A stretch of DNA of 64,000 bases from Acrocarpospora catenulata (lineage in GTDB: Bacteria; Actinomycetota; Actinomycetes; Streptosporangiales; Streptosporangiaceae), in assembly GCF_018476525.1 (NCBI RefSeq), contig NZ_JAHCST010000006.1, positions 173,332 to 237,331 on the forward strand, in the 5' to 3' direction. A program made the position numbers and the translations under genes. Shown piece after piece: positions 50,835 to 60,689 of this stretch. A model generated the notes under the pieces. It saw only the letters and a program-made list of their open reading frames with translations. It searched no databases and was not told where the DNA came from. The first letter of the stretch is position 1. Each line of letters opens with the position of its first letter.

Positions 50835-52475
50835 TCATACCGTGACGAGGGTTCGGGCGCGGTGGAAGTCTGCGGGGAGGGCGCTGCCGGTCAGGTCCCA
50901 GACCCATAGGCCGAAGAAGGCTCCGGTGAAGCCCAGGGTGCGTAGGCCACCTGCGTCGATGTCTTCGGCGTGCTCGTCGGAGACCACGGTGGCGTCCAAG
51001 GGCTGTCCGAACTCCTGCCAGGTGCCCTCCAGCCGGACGCGGGTGCGCAGCAGCGGGCCTTGGAGATCCAGGGCGAGGCTGATCGGGGCGGTGTCGGTAT
51101 CGGGCAGGGGCAGGCCGCCGTCCTCATCGACGGTGGTGACGCCGCGGTCGCAGGTGGCGCGGTGGAGCACGGCCTGCCCGGTGTCGTCTGCGGTGATGTG
51201 GAGGAAGTGCCAGTTGCGGGTGTTGTAGTAGAGGGTCACGCCGGCCAGGTGCTGGAAGCCGAGGGGGCGGAACTCGATGTCGGCTTCGAAGGTGGACCAC
51301 GGGGCGGGGACGCGGCGGGCGACGAGGCTGGGGCCGATGAGGCTCTGGGGTGAGCGGCCGCCCCGGATGCGCAGGTGGGAGGGGCGTTCGGTCAGCGAGA
51401 GCCAGTCGGGGGCGGCGTGGCGCCGGAGCGTGGACCACTGTGGGCCGAGGTTCGGGGCGTCGAAGTCGTCGTCCTCGGCGGGCGGCAGGGCGGGGGTGAG
51501 GGCGGTGTCCTCCGCTGTGGAGCGGACCTGGTCGTGGCCGACGGGCACGGTGATGGCCGGACGCCCGCCGGGAACGCGGGGCCAGCCGTCGTCGGTCCAT
51601 TCCACCGGGGCGATGGCGGTCTCGCGGCCGAGGATGCACGGGCCGCGCCGGCCGACGGGGCGGGCGGCGAGATAGGCGATCCAGGTACGGCCGTCCGGCA
51701 TGGTGAACAGGCTGCCGTGCCCGGCTTTCTGGAGCGGAAGGTCGGGGTCGTGGAGCGAGGTGAGCAGCGGCCCGGCGGGGTCGGTGACGTACGGGCCGGT
51801 CAGGTGGCGGGAGCGGGCGACGGTGACCCGGTGTTCCCATCCGGTGCCGCCGTCGGCGGTGGTCAGGTAGTACCAGGGGCCGCGGCGCAGCAGGTTCGGT
51901 CCCTCGATCCAGCCTGCCCTGGGTGGGAGCTGGATGCGGACCGGGTCGCCGGTCAGGCGGCGGGCGGTACGGTCGTAGCGGACGGCTTCCAGGCCGGCGC
52001 TGCCGCCATGGCCGGGGCGCCAGTCGTGGACGAGGTTGAGCAGCCAGCTGTCCGGCCCGTCGTGGAAGAGCGACGGGTCGAACCCGCGCGAATGCAGGGG
52101 GACGGGGTCCGACCAGGGACCGATGGGGGCGGCCGCGGTGGTCAGCAGGTTGGGGCAGTCGGTGAAGCCGCCCGCGTAGGTGGACACGTTGCTGTAGACG
52201 AGGTGGAACAGGCCGTCCGCCCAGGTCAGGCTGGGAGCCCAGACGCCGCCGGAGTCCGGTGTGCCCTCCAGTCGCAGCAGCCGGTCCGCGCCGAGCGCGC
52301 CGCCGAGCGGGTCCCAGCGCACGAGGTCGCGGGAGCGGTGGATGCGGACGCCCGGACTCCACTCGAAGGTCGAGGTCGCCACGTAGACCCAGCCGTCAAC
52401 GACCACGGCCGACGGGTCGGGGTGCGATCCAGGCAGTACCGGGTTGCGTATGGCCGGTGCCGACGGTTGTGTCAT
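50835..52475 (-). CDS. GH43 glycoside hydrolase, beta-xylosidase-like, cytoplasmic
   Basis: The protein has 546 residues and no signal peptide. GH43 residues are PVLPGSHPDPSAV (base Asp), FDPSLFHDG (second Asp) and WIEGPNLL (acid Glu). A C-terminal beta-sandwich (DDFDAPNLGPQWSTLRR..., FQHLAGVTLYYNTRNWHFLHI) is present as in beta-xylosidases of the GH43_11/12 type. AAAGGA is 7 nt before the ATG at 52475. It would hydrolyse xylo-oligosaccharides inside the cell. It complements the secreted GH43 at 11166. Confidence 0.92.
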   Translation of the reverse strand: MTQPSAPAIRNPVLPGSHPDPSAVVVDGWVYVATSTFEWSPGVRIHRSRDLVRWDPLGGALGADRLLRLEGTPDSGGVWAPSLTWADGLFHLVYSNVSTYAGGFTDCPNLLTTAAAPIGPWSDPVPLHSRGFDPSLFHDGPDSWLLNLVHDWRPGHGGSAGLEAVRYDRTARRLTGDPVRIQLPPRAGWIEGPNLLRRGPWYYLTTADGGTGWEHRVTVARSRHLTGPYVTDPAGPLLTSLHDPDLPLQKAGHGSLFTMPDGRTWIAYLAARPVGRRGPCILGRETAIAPVEWTDDGWPRVPGGRPAITVPVGHDQVRSTAEDTALTPALPPAEDDDFDAPNLGPQWSTLRRHAAPDWLSLTERPSHLRIRGGRSPQSLIGPSLVARRVPAPWSTFEADIEFRPLGFQHLAGVTLYYNTRNWHFLHITADDTGQAVLHRATCDRGVTTVDEDGGLPLPDTDTAPISLALDLQGPLLRTRVRLEGTWQEFGQPLDATVVSDEHAEDIDAGGLRTLGFTGAFFGLWVWDLTGSALPADFHRARTLVTV

Positions 52476-53140
52476 GCGGTCCTTTCCGACCACCCGCCCC
52501 CGCCCATCGGGAAGGGGCACCAGAGGAGTTCAGCGGCAGTCGGCCGGGCCCGCGCCGAATGCCGCGCGGTGCTGCACGGCAAGGACCAGCACACCATGAA
52601 CGACACCCACGACAGCCACAGCACCGGCAACGCGGTCACAGCCGTCGCCGACGCCTCCGTCGCCACTACAGCTGGTGAACGCCGCGCCGTCGACTCCGCC
52701 ACCCGCACCTTCGTCGCCGCCCACCGTGGCCTTCCCCGGCGCGCCGCAGCTGGTGGTGCGCGAGGTTTCGTCGGGCAAGGCCTCGCCGTACTCGCCGCGA
52801 CGCACCGCGGCCCGATCATGCAGGCCCGGATCGTGCAGGACCTGGTGGGCGGAGTCGGCGTCGGGGACGGCCCCGGCGAGCGCGTCCTGGGTGGCGCTGC
52901 CTGCCAGTTCCTCAACCCCGAGAAACGGTGCGGCGTTATCCTGGGGGCGTGGTCTCAGGTGATGATCCCCGCACGACCGACACCCAAGTCTCCATCATCT
53001 CGGCAGTTGGCGCGCAGGGTTTGACTCCCGTGGCTGACATTCGACATGCCGACACGCAGATCTCCGGGTTCTCGCCTGTCAGCGGGCAGACCGTTCCGCC
53101 GGGTACGGGTCGCCCGGCCGTACGGTATGGCCGAGAAACC
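52476..53140. other. 665-bp region without a convincing gene
   Basis: A plus-strand frame from about 52597 (MNDTHDSHSTGNAV...) to 53024 has a plausible polar start but no recognisable domain, and its middle is Arg/Ala-rich like a shadow frame. Upstream regulatory sequence of the GH43 gene must lie near 52480-52600. I call nothing here. Confidence 0.35.
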
Positions 53141-53491
53141 ATGATCGCGGGCATTCTCCTCGGCCGTGCTCCAGGCACGCTGAGCTCTCACCATGCGAAG
53201 GCCTGGGCCACCAGCCTGCTGCGGACGCGGCTGCTGCCCTGGAAGGAAATCGAAGAGGACGGCTGGCACACCACCAGTGACCTGCTCATCCAGCAGTACG
53301 CGCTCTTCCCCGACCGCGACTGGATCCTGCTAGGCGGGGTCGTGCGGGCGCCCCGGCCGCCCGCGGCCACGGACGCGTACATGCTGGCGTGGGCTGAAGA
53401 GGCGCTCGGCTTGGCCGATCCTCCGGCCTGGCTGCCCGGACCGGAACATGACGGCACATGGTATGCGGCCTTGCCCGACAGGACGCCCTAG
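53141..53491 (+). CDS. Hypothetical protein of 116 residues
   Basis: From the ATG at 53141 the frame reads MIAGILLGRAPGTLSSHHAK and continues with natural composition (WKEIEEDGWHTTSDLLIQQYALF, DRDWILLGGVV, PPAWLPGPEHDGTWY). The frame is open further upstream, but that part looks non-coding. No ribosome-binding site is obvious, and I do not recognise a domain. Length and composition suggest a real small cytoplasmic protein. Confidence 0.5.
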   Translation: MIAGILLGRAPGTLSSHHAKAWATSLLRTRLLPWKEIEEDGWHTTSDLLIQQYALFPDRDWILLGGVVRAPRPPAATDAYMLAWAEEALGLADPPAWLPGPEHDGTWYAALPDRTP

Positions 53492-53655
53492 GTGTAACTG
53501 ACGCGACTGTCGGCGCCCGGCGAAGCAGGTCCACGCCGACAGACAACGATGGCGCCAGTCGTCTGGATCAACCAGCTCGGCGTCGATGGCCCGCTGTACG
53601 TGCCCACCCTTTTCGCTCTGCGCTACCCCCGGAACCATCATCAACAGGCGGCGGT

Positions 53656-54078
53656 TCAGCGCATCCCGGGAGCCAGGTCGCCCCGGACCAGGCCCGTGCC
53701 GTCCGGCACGGCCGCCGGGTCGCTGCCGAGGTGGACCGGCCGGTTGTGCTGGTCGACGAAGACGACGCTCGGCTTCAGCGCATCGATCTCCGCCTCGGCC
53801 ACCAGCGCGTACGCGATGATGATCACGAGGTCGCCCACGTCGATGAGCCGGGCCGCGGCCCCGTTGATCCCGATCACTCCGGAGCCCGCCGGGCCCTCGA
53901 TCACGTACGTGGACAGGCGGTTGCCGTTGTCGATGTCGACGATGTCGACCTTCTCGCCCTCAACCAGGTTGGCCGCGGCCATCAGGTCCGCGCTGATCGT
54001 CACCGACCCGACGTAGTGCAGGTCCGCCTGCGTGACGGTGGCGCGGTGGATCTTCGACTTCATCAGCGTACGGAACAT
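53656..54078 (-). CDS. panD: Aspartate 1-decarboxylase precursor
   Basis: The protein has 140 residues. [20 protein letters not shown] and then YVGSVTIS is the PanD signature: Gly24-Ser25 is the self-cleavage site that creates the pyruvoyl cofactor, Lys9 and Tyr22 lie nearby, and [21 protein letters not shown] follows. The enzyme converts L-aspartate to beta-alanine for pantothenate and CoA. It was started at the second of two adjacent ATG codons to match family N-termini. The frame is open into the methyltransferase remnant upstream. panB and panC are not in the window. Confidence 0.95.
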   Translation of the reverse strand: MFRTLMKSKIHRATVTQADLHYVGSVTISADLMAAANLVEGEKVDIVDIDNGNRLSTYVIEGPAGSGVIGINGAAARLIDVGDLVIIIAYALVAEAEIDALKPSVVFVDQHNRPVHLGSDPAAVPDGTGLVRGDLAPGMR

Positions 54079-54212
54079 CATCCCCCACAGGGTCTGCGCG
54101 GTCCCTCGTAGTGGGCCCCCAAGGCGCCTTGATGGTATGTCACCACCGAGGGGCCACCGCCATCCGGGGATCACTAAGGTAACGCGGGGCGCCGCTGACC
54201 TGCGTACCGGGA

Positions 54213-54783
54213 CTATGGCAGGCGTTGTGCTCGCAGGACGGTGTCGTGGGTGTGGTGTGTGCCGACGAGGGCCGGGACGGTGCGGGGGCGGGCTTTTGAT
54301 CAGGACGTGCCAGGTGTGGTCGAGCAGTTGTGCGATGTCGTCGGGCTGGTAGTTGTCGGCGGGGTCGAAGCCCTGCTCTGGGCGTGGGGCCAGATCAGCG
54401 GGGGCGTGGGTGGCGAACAGCAGCGTGCCGCCGGGGGCGACGGCGTCCAGCAGGCCGCGCAGCGTGGCGTGGTGCGGCTGGCGCCGGAGCGGGAAGTACT
54501 GGATGGATACCAGGTCGAAGGCGCCTGCTGGGGGTGCCGTGGTGGTGAGGTCGGCCAGTGCCCACGCCACTCGGCCCCTGACGTCCTTGGCCGCGGCGCG
54601 TTGCAGGGCGATCTGGGAGATGTCGACTGCGGTGACCTGCCAGCCGTGCCGGGCGAGCCAGAGTACGTCGGCGCCTTCACCGCATCCGACTCCGAGCGCC
54701 TGACCGGTGGCAGGCCGGTGATCTCGGTGCCCTTCCTGCATTGTCGCTCGCGCGCGTGCCTGTAACCCGTCCCGGCATGACAA
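54213..54783 (-). pseudogene. SAM-dependent methyltransferase remnant with frameshift
   Basis: [30 protein letters not shown] is motif I and the following strand of a class I methyltransferase, and [11 protein letters not shown]...[20 protein letters not shown] completes the core. After HTWHVLIK the frame becomes unrelated, but shifting by one base at the AAAA run (54294-54297) gives [20 protein letters not shown] and LRAQRLP with a stop at 54213. The N-terminus also looks incomplete (no VLDLGCG-type lead). It lies directly after the Liv-type operon. Confidence 0.75.
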
Positions 54784-54784
54784 A

Positions 54785-57631
54785 TTACTGCGCAGAAAGG
54801 TAATTCCCGACGAGGTGCTCGATATTGGTTTCCGGTGGCTTACCGGACCACACGATCGAGCCGCGACTCATGCACAGGATATGGTCGGCAAAGTGGAGTG
54901 CGTTCTGCGCATGTTCCTCGACGAGCAGAACGGCGGTGCCGAGGGAGCTGAGTGCGACGATCGCGTCAAGCACCTGCTCACCGACAAGTGGGGCGAGGCC
55001 GAGGGTCGGCTCGTCGGCGATCAGCACACTGGGTGGCCGGGCGAGGGCCGGTGCGAGGCTGAGCATCTGCTGCTCTCCACCGGAGAGGAGACCGGCTGCC
55101 TGGTTTCTGCGTTCACCGAGGATCGGGAAACGCTCGTATACGAGTTTTCGTTGCTCTTCTTCCTTGAGCAGGACCAGAAGGTTCTCCTCGACGGTCAGGC
55201 CGGGGAAGACACCACGCGCTTCGGGGATCAGGAGAAAGCCGCTGCGCGCACGCGAGTAGGTCGGCACGTCGGTCATGTCGGTTCCGCCGAGTACGACCGA
55301 GCCGGCAGTCTGGCCGACCAGCCCGGCCGCCACCGCGCATAGTGTCGATTTCCCTGCGCCGTTCGGCCCGATGAGCGCCGTCACTGTTCCGGGTTCGAGA
55401 CGAAGTGTGACTCCGTGAAGGACTTCGACACCGTCGTAGCCGGCGACGACATCCTTCATCTGTAGCGCGACGTCGGCAGACGCTGCGGTCACGATCGGCC
55501 GCTCTGTCGCATTGGTGTCGTGCTCGTGGACTTTGGGGCTCGCAGAATCGCGGCGCTTGGCGAGCTTCTGGTTCCCGACCAGGGGAAGGATGCCGTCGGG
55601 TTCCTGTGCGAGCTGGATCGCCCCGAGGCCGGCGAGGATCGGCAGGAGGTGGGGCGAGTTGAGCAGGTCGTTGACCCATGAGCCGGGCGCGATGCTCGCG
55701 AGCGCGTGGAAGACCGCGTTGCCGCCGGCGAACGCCAGGCCCGCGAGCAGGGCGCCGCCAGGCCGGCGGATGCCGAACAGCACGGCCAGGGCGAGCCAGA
55801 ACAGGCTTGTCATGGGTGGTGCGGTCGAGTTGCTCACCTGGAAGCTGAAGAGACCGAGCAGAACGCCTCCGAGGCCGGCGATGCCTGCGGCGAAGGCGAA
55901 TACGAAGATCCTCGTCCGGTTGACACGAATGCCGGATGCTGCCGCGGCCACCTCGGAACTGCGGATGGCCAGCATGGCACGACCTGACGCCGATCGGGAG
56001 AATCCGTGGATCGCGAGGGTGATGAGTCCGAACACCGCCAGGAACAGCAGGATCTGGTCGGGCAGTTGGGACGCGTCGAAGTAGGGCTGCGGTCCGGGGA
56101 GCAGCAGGTCGTGGATCTGATTGAGCCCAGGAATGTCGAGGGCGGGCTGCCTGATCGCCCAGCCGCTGTCTCCGTTCCCGATGCTCTGCTGCGGGAAGAT
56201 GACGGCCGCTGCGACGAGTGCGACGGCGAGGGTGCCGAGCGCGAGGCTGATTCCGCCGAGTCGCGTCATGAGGAAGGCGACCAGCAACCCGGCGCCGGTG
56301 GCCACGCCGACGCCGACCAACACCGCCCAGACGAAAACGAGTTCACCATCGTGGACGATGAGCGGGATGTCCGTTCCCCACTGGTGAGACAGTACCCAGC
56401 CCGCAGCGAAACCCCCGGCCGTGACGAAGGTCGCCTGAGCGAGGCTGACCATTCCGCCGAGTCCGGTGACCACGACGAACGACAGAAAGATGACCGACAC
56501 AGCGAGGCCTTGGGCGATCCAGGTCTGGGTGTAGGTGCTCGCCTGAAGCACGTCGACGGGCACCCACTGAAGGCCGTACGCCAGCAGGATCCCCGTCCAG
56601 ATCAGCCACGGCAGGCGGCGGCGGAGTGGGGACAGCGATGATCGGTGGTCGGGTCGCGGGGACTCTTCTGCCACGGTTCCGCCCCGCCGCGAGCGGTCCT
56701 TGCCGAAGATCATCAACAGGATCAGGGCGAGGATGAACGGGACCGCGCCCTTCAGGCCGCTCAGGCTGCTGATGGTGTCGGGCAGGAAACGGTCGCCGTA
56801 CCCTGCGATCCAGTTCTGCACCACCCCCAGCGCCAGACCGCCGGCGAAGGCGATGGGGATGGACCTGAGCCCGCCGAGCACGACGCCCGCGAGTGACCCC
56901 AGCACCACGAGGGTGTAAATGCCCTCGGTGAGCGAGAAGAGCGGTGCCATGAGTACGCCGCCCAGCCCGGCGAGCACCATGGTGAGAACCCAGGCGACGG
57001 CCGAGGCGCGAGCCGAATTCACTCCGCGCAACTCGGCGAGGGATTCACGGTCGACCACCGCCCTCATCTCGAGGCCGACGCCGGTGCGGCGGATGACGTA
57101 CCAGAGTGCGACCGCGGAAATGCCGGCGGCGATGAACACCGCGAGTTGGTCCGAGCTGATCACGATGTTCGGCAGCGGCTGGAAGAGACGTGCCGGGCTC
57201 GGGCCGATGCCGGGGACCGCCGTGCCTTCCTGGACCGCGGCGTTGTCGGCGAAGCCGATTCCGAGAACATCGCGACCGAGGGTGACACACAGCCACATCA
57301 CCAGGTTGGGCAGGGCGATCAGCAGGCCGATGGTTCCGACGATTCGCGCGTAGAGCGGTGCGCGGGCCAGGCGCCGGAGCATCAGGCGGTCGAGGAGGAA
57401 CCCGAGGAGCGGCGCGAAGACGAAGACGCTGACGATGAAAGCGAGCGCGGCGGGCCAGCCGAGGCCGGTGTTCAGTTGGTAATAGAGATACGCGGTGGCG
57501 AACGCGATGGCGCCGTGGGCGAGGTTGAAGAGCCCGGAAGTGGTGTAGGTCAGGACGAGCCCGGACGCCATGATCGAATAAATGGCGCCGGTGACGAGTC
57601 CGGACACGGTGAGGTTAAGGAACTCTCTCAT
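54785..57631 (-). CDS. Branched-chain amino acid-type ABC importer: LivH-LivM-LivF fusion
   Basis: The protein has 948 residues. Residues 1 to about 300 are a LivH permease ([27 protein letters not shown]), about 310-690 a LivM permease ([36 protein letters not shown]), and about 711-948 a LivF ATPase with Walker [11 protein letters not shown], signature LSGGEQQML and Walker [14 protein letters not shown]. The three parts are usually separate genes. The start overlaps the stop of the ATPase gene upstream (ATGA). With the lipoprotein and second ATPase it imports an unknown compound. Confidence 0.93.
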   Translation of the reverse strand: MREFLNLTVSGLVTGAIYSIMASGLVLTYTTSGLFNLAHGAIAFATAYLYYQLNTGLGWPAALAFIVSVFVFAPLLGFLLDRLMLRRLARAPLYARIVGTIGLLIALPNLVMWLCVTLGRDVLGIGFADNAAVQEGTAVPGIGPSPARLFQPLPNIVISSDQLAVFIAAGISAVALWYVIRRTGVGLEMRAVVDRESLAELRGVNSARASAVAWVLTMVLAGLGGVLMAPLFSLTEGIYTLVVLGSLAGVVLGGLRSIPIAFAGGLALGVVQNWIAGYGDRFLPDTISSLSGLKGAVPFILALILLMIFGKDRSRRGGTVAEESPRPDHRSSLSPLRRRLPWLIWTGILLAYGLQWVPVDVLQASTYTQTWIAQGLAVSVIFLSFVVVTGLGGMVSLAQATFVTAGGFAAGWVLSHQWGTDIPLIVHDGELVFVWAVLVGVGVATGAGLLVAFLMTRLGGISLALGTLAVALVAAAVIFPQQSIGNGDSGWAIRQPALDIPGLNQIHDLLLPGPQPYFDASQLPDQILLFLAVFGLITLAIHGFSRSASGRAMLAIRSSEVAAAASGIRVNRTRIFVFAFAAGIAGLGGVLLGLFSFQVSNSTAPPMTSLFWLALAVLFGIRRPGGALLAGLAFAGGNAVFHALASIAPGSWVNDLLNSPHLLPILAGLGAIQLAQEPDGILPLVGNQKLAKRRDSASPKVHEHDTNATERPIVTAASADVALQMKDVVAGYDGVEVLHGVTLRLEPGTVTALIGPNGAGKSTLCAVAAGLVGQTAGSVVLGGTDMTDVPTYSRARSGFLLIPEARGVFPGLTVEENLLVLLKEEEQRKLVYERFPILGERRNQAAGLLSGGEQQMLSLAPALARPPSVLIADEPTLGLAPLVGEQVLDAIVALSSLGTAVLLVEEHAQNALHFADHILCMSRGSIVWSGKPPETNIEHLVGNYLSAQ

Positions 57632-58479
57632 GCCGTCCGCACCTTCTCGCCGCTGTGATCGGCGCCTAGATACGCGACGCGAACAGCCGGGTTCCGCTTG
57701 ATGTCTTCGGGTAGCCCTTCGGCGAGGACGGCGCCCTGATTGAGAACGATTACCCGGTCGCTGTGCTTCATCACGAACGCCATGTCGTGTTCGACGAGGA
57801 CGATCGCGCATCCTGCCCCGGTGAGGGCCTGGATCTGCGCACCGAGCCGGCCGACTTCGTCGTCATCGAGCCCGGAGGCCGGTTCGTCGAGGAGCAGCAG
57901 CCGGGGTTGATCGATGATCGCTCGCGCGAGTTCGACCATGCGGGCGACCCCGATGGGGAGGCCGGCGGCCAGTTCACGACGGACGCCCTGAAGCCCGCAC
58001 AGTTCGACGACTTCGGCGACCCGGCGTCGGCGGCTCTTCTCGCGGCGCCCGCGGGCGGGGAGGGAGAAGATGTCGCCGAGGAAGCCGCCCCCTCCTCCCC
58101 CGCAGTCGAGTGGAACGAGAATGTTGTCCTCGACGCTGAGCCACCCGAAGGTCTGCACGCGCTGGAAGGTTCGCCGCAGTCCCTTGCGGGCGCGCTCCGC
58201 TTCAGATCGGCCGGTGACGTCACGCTGGTCTAACAGCACGCGGCCCTGGTCCGGACGGCGGACGCCGGCTATTACGTCGAACAGCGTCGTCTTGCCGGCT
58301 CCGTTCGGACCGATAAGGCCGAGGGTTTCGCCTCCGAGGACTGAGAAGCCCACGCCGTTGAGCGCATGAATGCCGCCGAAGCGCACGCTGATGTCTTGGA
58401 GTTCCAGGATTGGTGATGACTGGCTGGTGGTGTGCAACTGAACTACCTCGGGCTCGGCTGGTTCGATGGAGCGCGTCAA
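57628..58479 (-). CDS. LivG-type ABC importer ATPase
   Basis: The protein has 283 residues and a TTG start overlapping the preceding stop (TTGA). Walker A GPNGAGKTTLFDVI, Walker B LLLLDEPASGLDDDE and the switch His in LVEHDMAFVM are intact; the signature region is the atypical LPIGVARMVELARAI. A Gly-rich loop (CGGGGGGFLGD) is inserted after the Q-loop region. It pairs with the LivF domain of the fusion protein. Confidence 0.92.
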   Translation of the reverse strand: MTRSIEPAEPEVVQLHTTSQSSPILELQDISVRFGGIHALNGVGFSVLGGETLGLIGPNGAGKTTLFDVIAGVRRPDQGRVLLDQRDVTGRSEAERARKGLRRTFQRVQTFGWLSVEDNILVPLDCGGGGGGFLGDIFSLPARGRREKSRRRRVAEVVELCGLQGVRRELAAGLPIGVARMVELARAIIDQPRLLLLDEPASGLDDDEVGRLGAQIQALTGAGCAIVLVEHDMAFVMKHSDRVIVLNQGAVLAEGLPEDIKRNPAVRVAYLGADHSGEKVRTA

Positions 58480-59741
58480 GAGACGGGGAAGCGCTGCTCA
58501 AGGCACTGGAACGGCTGAACCGTCTTCCACTCGGTGCCGGTGGCCTGGAGGAGAGCGCGGCAGCCGGTGGCGACCGAGGATGCGTCCGGGTATCTGGTGG
58601 GGCCGACCAGGTCCTTGATCTCGAATGTCATCGTCGAGGCGGCGTCGCGGACGGCCCGCGGCGTGATGTTCCGCGCCCCGCCGTTGGCCGCGATCTTGAG
58701 GGCGTCGATGAACATCGAGGCTCCGAAGTAGCCGGCCACGGCTCCGATGTCGATCAGCTGGTCGGGCTTGACAGTCTTGAGGTCCGCGCGCATTTGGTCG
58801 GCCGCCGGGGTGGACTCGTTCGGATTGGCCCACGCGACCGGGACGACGCTGCCTTCCATCGGCTTCAGCACGGCGTCAGACCAGAGACTGTGCGCGTAGA
58901 TGCCCTTGAAACCGTTGGCCTTGAGAAGCGCGTATATCTGGACGCAGTCGGCCGAGAGGTAGCACTGAATGACGTCGGGCGCCTGTCCGTTGTTCGAGTT
59001 CAGGAGCTGCTGGACGTACGGCGTGAAGTCGGAGACCGGCGGCGGCGGAACCATCGCCTTGGAGAAGACGACATCGAAGCCGGTTCCCCTGAGCTCGGCC
59101 TCGCCGTACTTGGCCGTGATCCGTCCGGACTCGGTGTCGCTGCTGAACATGGCGATCGTCGGCTTGGTGGACCCGGTCTTGTCGACCGCGTACCTGTAGA
59201 GCAGGCCGAAGGCGTCGGGGAGTTCCTTGGGATCGGCCGGCGTGAGGCAACCGGAGAAGCCGAAGCCCCACAGCTGCTCGGGCTTGTCGGAGCAGTAGGT
59301 CGGGTCGATGCCGAATCCGAAGTACGGCACCTCCTGCTGCGCGTAGTACCGGCCGGGAGAGGTCATGGAGACGTTGCCGACGATGGCGAAGATGTTCTCG
59401 GACGTGACGAGACGGCGTGCTTCGGCGAGCGAGGTGGCGGGGTTGGCCTGGTCGTCGACGAACGCCCTGTAGTCGATCGTGATCCCGTCGAGCTCGTTGT
59501 CCTTGTTGAACCGCTCGATGCGGGCCTTGGCACCCCACTCGGCGGACGGCATCTGGGACTTGACTCCCATTCCCGCGACCGTGATGGTCTTGCCGTCGAA
59601 GCCTCTGACCGGGCCAGATGAACCGGGCGAGCCGGACGATGTCTGGCCGTCCGGGTTCCCGCAGCCGCTGAGCACGGTTCCGAGGGCAACCGCTGCGATC
59701 ATCGCGGCCCGCGATGCCCGGTTCCAGTTGGTGAGTCTCAC
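58476..59741 (-). CDS. Liv-type substrate-binding lipoprotein
   Basis: The protein has 421 residues and a GTG start after AAAGG. The lipobox VLSGC-G near residue 27 marks a lipoprotein. The body is a type I periplasmic-binding fold (DGKTITVAGMGV, GNVSMTSPGRYYAQQEVPYFGFGID, ARRLVTSENIFAIVG, GYFGASMFIDALKIAA). Such proteins bind amino acids, amides or aromatic acids. It is the first gene of the importer operon and is divergent from the SDR gene, with the palindrome 59797-59815 between them. Confidence 0.92.
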   Translation of the reverse strand: MRLTNWNRASRAAMIAAVALGTVLSGCGNPDGQTSSGSPGSSGPVRGFDGKTITVAGMGVKSQMPSAEWGAKARIERFNKDNELDGITIDYRAFVDDQANPATSLAEARRLVTSENIFAIVGNVSMTSPGRYYAQQEVPYFGFGIDPTYCSDKPEQLWGFGFSGCLTPADPKELPDAFGLLYRYAVDKTGSTKPTIAMFSSDTESGRITAKYGEAELRGTGFDVVFSKAMVPPPPVSDFTPYVQQLLNSNNGQAPDVIQCYLSADCVQIYALLKANGFKGIYAHSLWSDAVLKPMEGSVVPVAWANPNESTPAADQMRADLKTVKPDQLIDIGAVAGYFGASMFIDALKIAANGGARNITPRAVRDAASTMTFEIKDLVGPTRYPDASSVATGCRALLQATGTEWKTVQPFQCLEQRFPVS

Positions 59742-59796
59742 GTCTTGCCTTTCCTTTCAGCCCAGCACCGAGAGGGCGAGGGTGGTGCCCAATTGT

Positions 59797-59815
59797 GATA
59801 CGGTATTCCCGTATC
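59797..59815. promoter_or_regulatory. Operator candidate 1 of the Liv/M24 locus
   Basis: GATACGG-TATTC-CCGTATC is a 19-bp palindrome in the divergent promoter region of the importer and SDR genes. A second copy of the core ATACGGTATTCYCGTAT lies at 61882-61898 before the M24 gene. No regulator for it is encoded in the window. Confidence 0.8.
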
Positions 59816-59881
59816 GTAAAGAGTCGCATGCCTGATTTTTTGAGGACGGGCTGCCTTCGTCGACTCGCAAGGGAGCTGGCA

Positions 59882-60679
59882 ATGGAACTGGCTGGAAGGC
59901 GTGCGCTCGTCACCGGCGGAGCGTCCGGAATCGGCTTGGCGACGGTTCGCCGACTCGCGGCCGAGGGCGCGACCGTCGCCGTGGCGGATCTCGACGTGGA
60001 TCGGGGCACGCGGGCGGCCGAGGAGGTGGCCGGCCTCTTCCTGCGAATGGACGTAGGCGACCCGGTGCAGGTGGCCGAGGGTTTCCACGCCGCCGCCGCC
60101 CGTCTGGGCGGGCTCGACATCGCCTATCTCAACGCCGGCGCGAACACCGGCGAGGCGGATATCGCGGCGCTGACCGACGCTCGGTATCGCCGAGCCCTCG
60201 CGGTCAACGTGGACCAGATGGTGTTCGGAACCCGCGAAGCCGTGAAAATCATGACGGCCGGCCGGGGAGGGGCGATCCTGGCGACATCCGGCCTGGCCGG
60301 CCTCTTCGCATACGCGCAGGATCCGATCTACTGCATGGCCAAGCATGCCGTCATCGGGCTTGTCCGAGGTCTCGCCCCGACGCTGACTCAGCACAAGATC
60401 ACGATCAACGCGATCTGCCCGGGCGTGGTCGCGACTCCGCTGGTGAGCGAAGCCGCGACAAAGTACCTCAACGAGGTCGGGCTTCCCCTGCTCCAACCGG
60501 CGGACATCGCGACCGCGGTCGTGCGCGCGATCAGTTCGGGCGGCACCGGTGAGGCGTGGATCTGTCAGCCGGGGTCGGAGCCGCTTCCACTCGGGGAGCG
60601 CATCACGCTCGCGGAGGTCGAAGAGCATGTGCGCCGGATGGAGGCAGCGCTCTACAGCCCCGACTTTCCACGAAATTAA
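59882..60679 (+). CDS. Short-chain dehydrogenase
   Basis: The protein has 265 residues. TGGASGIG, LNAGAN, the Ser of LATSG, YCMAK Tyr/Lys and the NAICPGVVATPL segment are intact. GGGAG is 7 nt before the ATG at 59882, and the operator lies upstream. It is followed on the same strand by the SGNH and M24 genes, so it probably oxidises or reduces a pathway intermediate. Confidence 0.93.
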   Translation: MELAGRRALVTGGASGIGLATVRRLAAEGATVAVADLDVDRGTRAAEEVAGLFLRMDVGDPVQVAEGFHAAAARLGGLDIAYLNAGANTGEADIAALTDARYRRALAVNVDQMVFGTREAVKIMTAGRGGAILATSGLAGLFAYAQDPIYCMAKHAVIGLVRGLAPTLTQHKITINAICPGVVATPLVSEAATKYLNEVGLPLLQPADIATAVVRAISSGGTGEAWICQPGSEPLPLGERITLAEVEEHVRRMEAALYSPDFPRN

Positions 60680-60689
60680 GGATCTGGCA

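Noticed and set aside
52597..53024. A 142-codon frame starting MNDTHDSHSTGNAV
   Set aside because: The start looks natural, but the rest is Arg/Ala-rich without a domain and overlaps other equally open frames.
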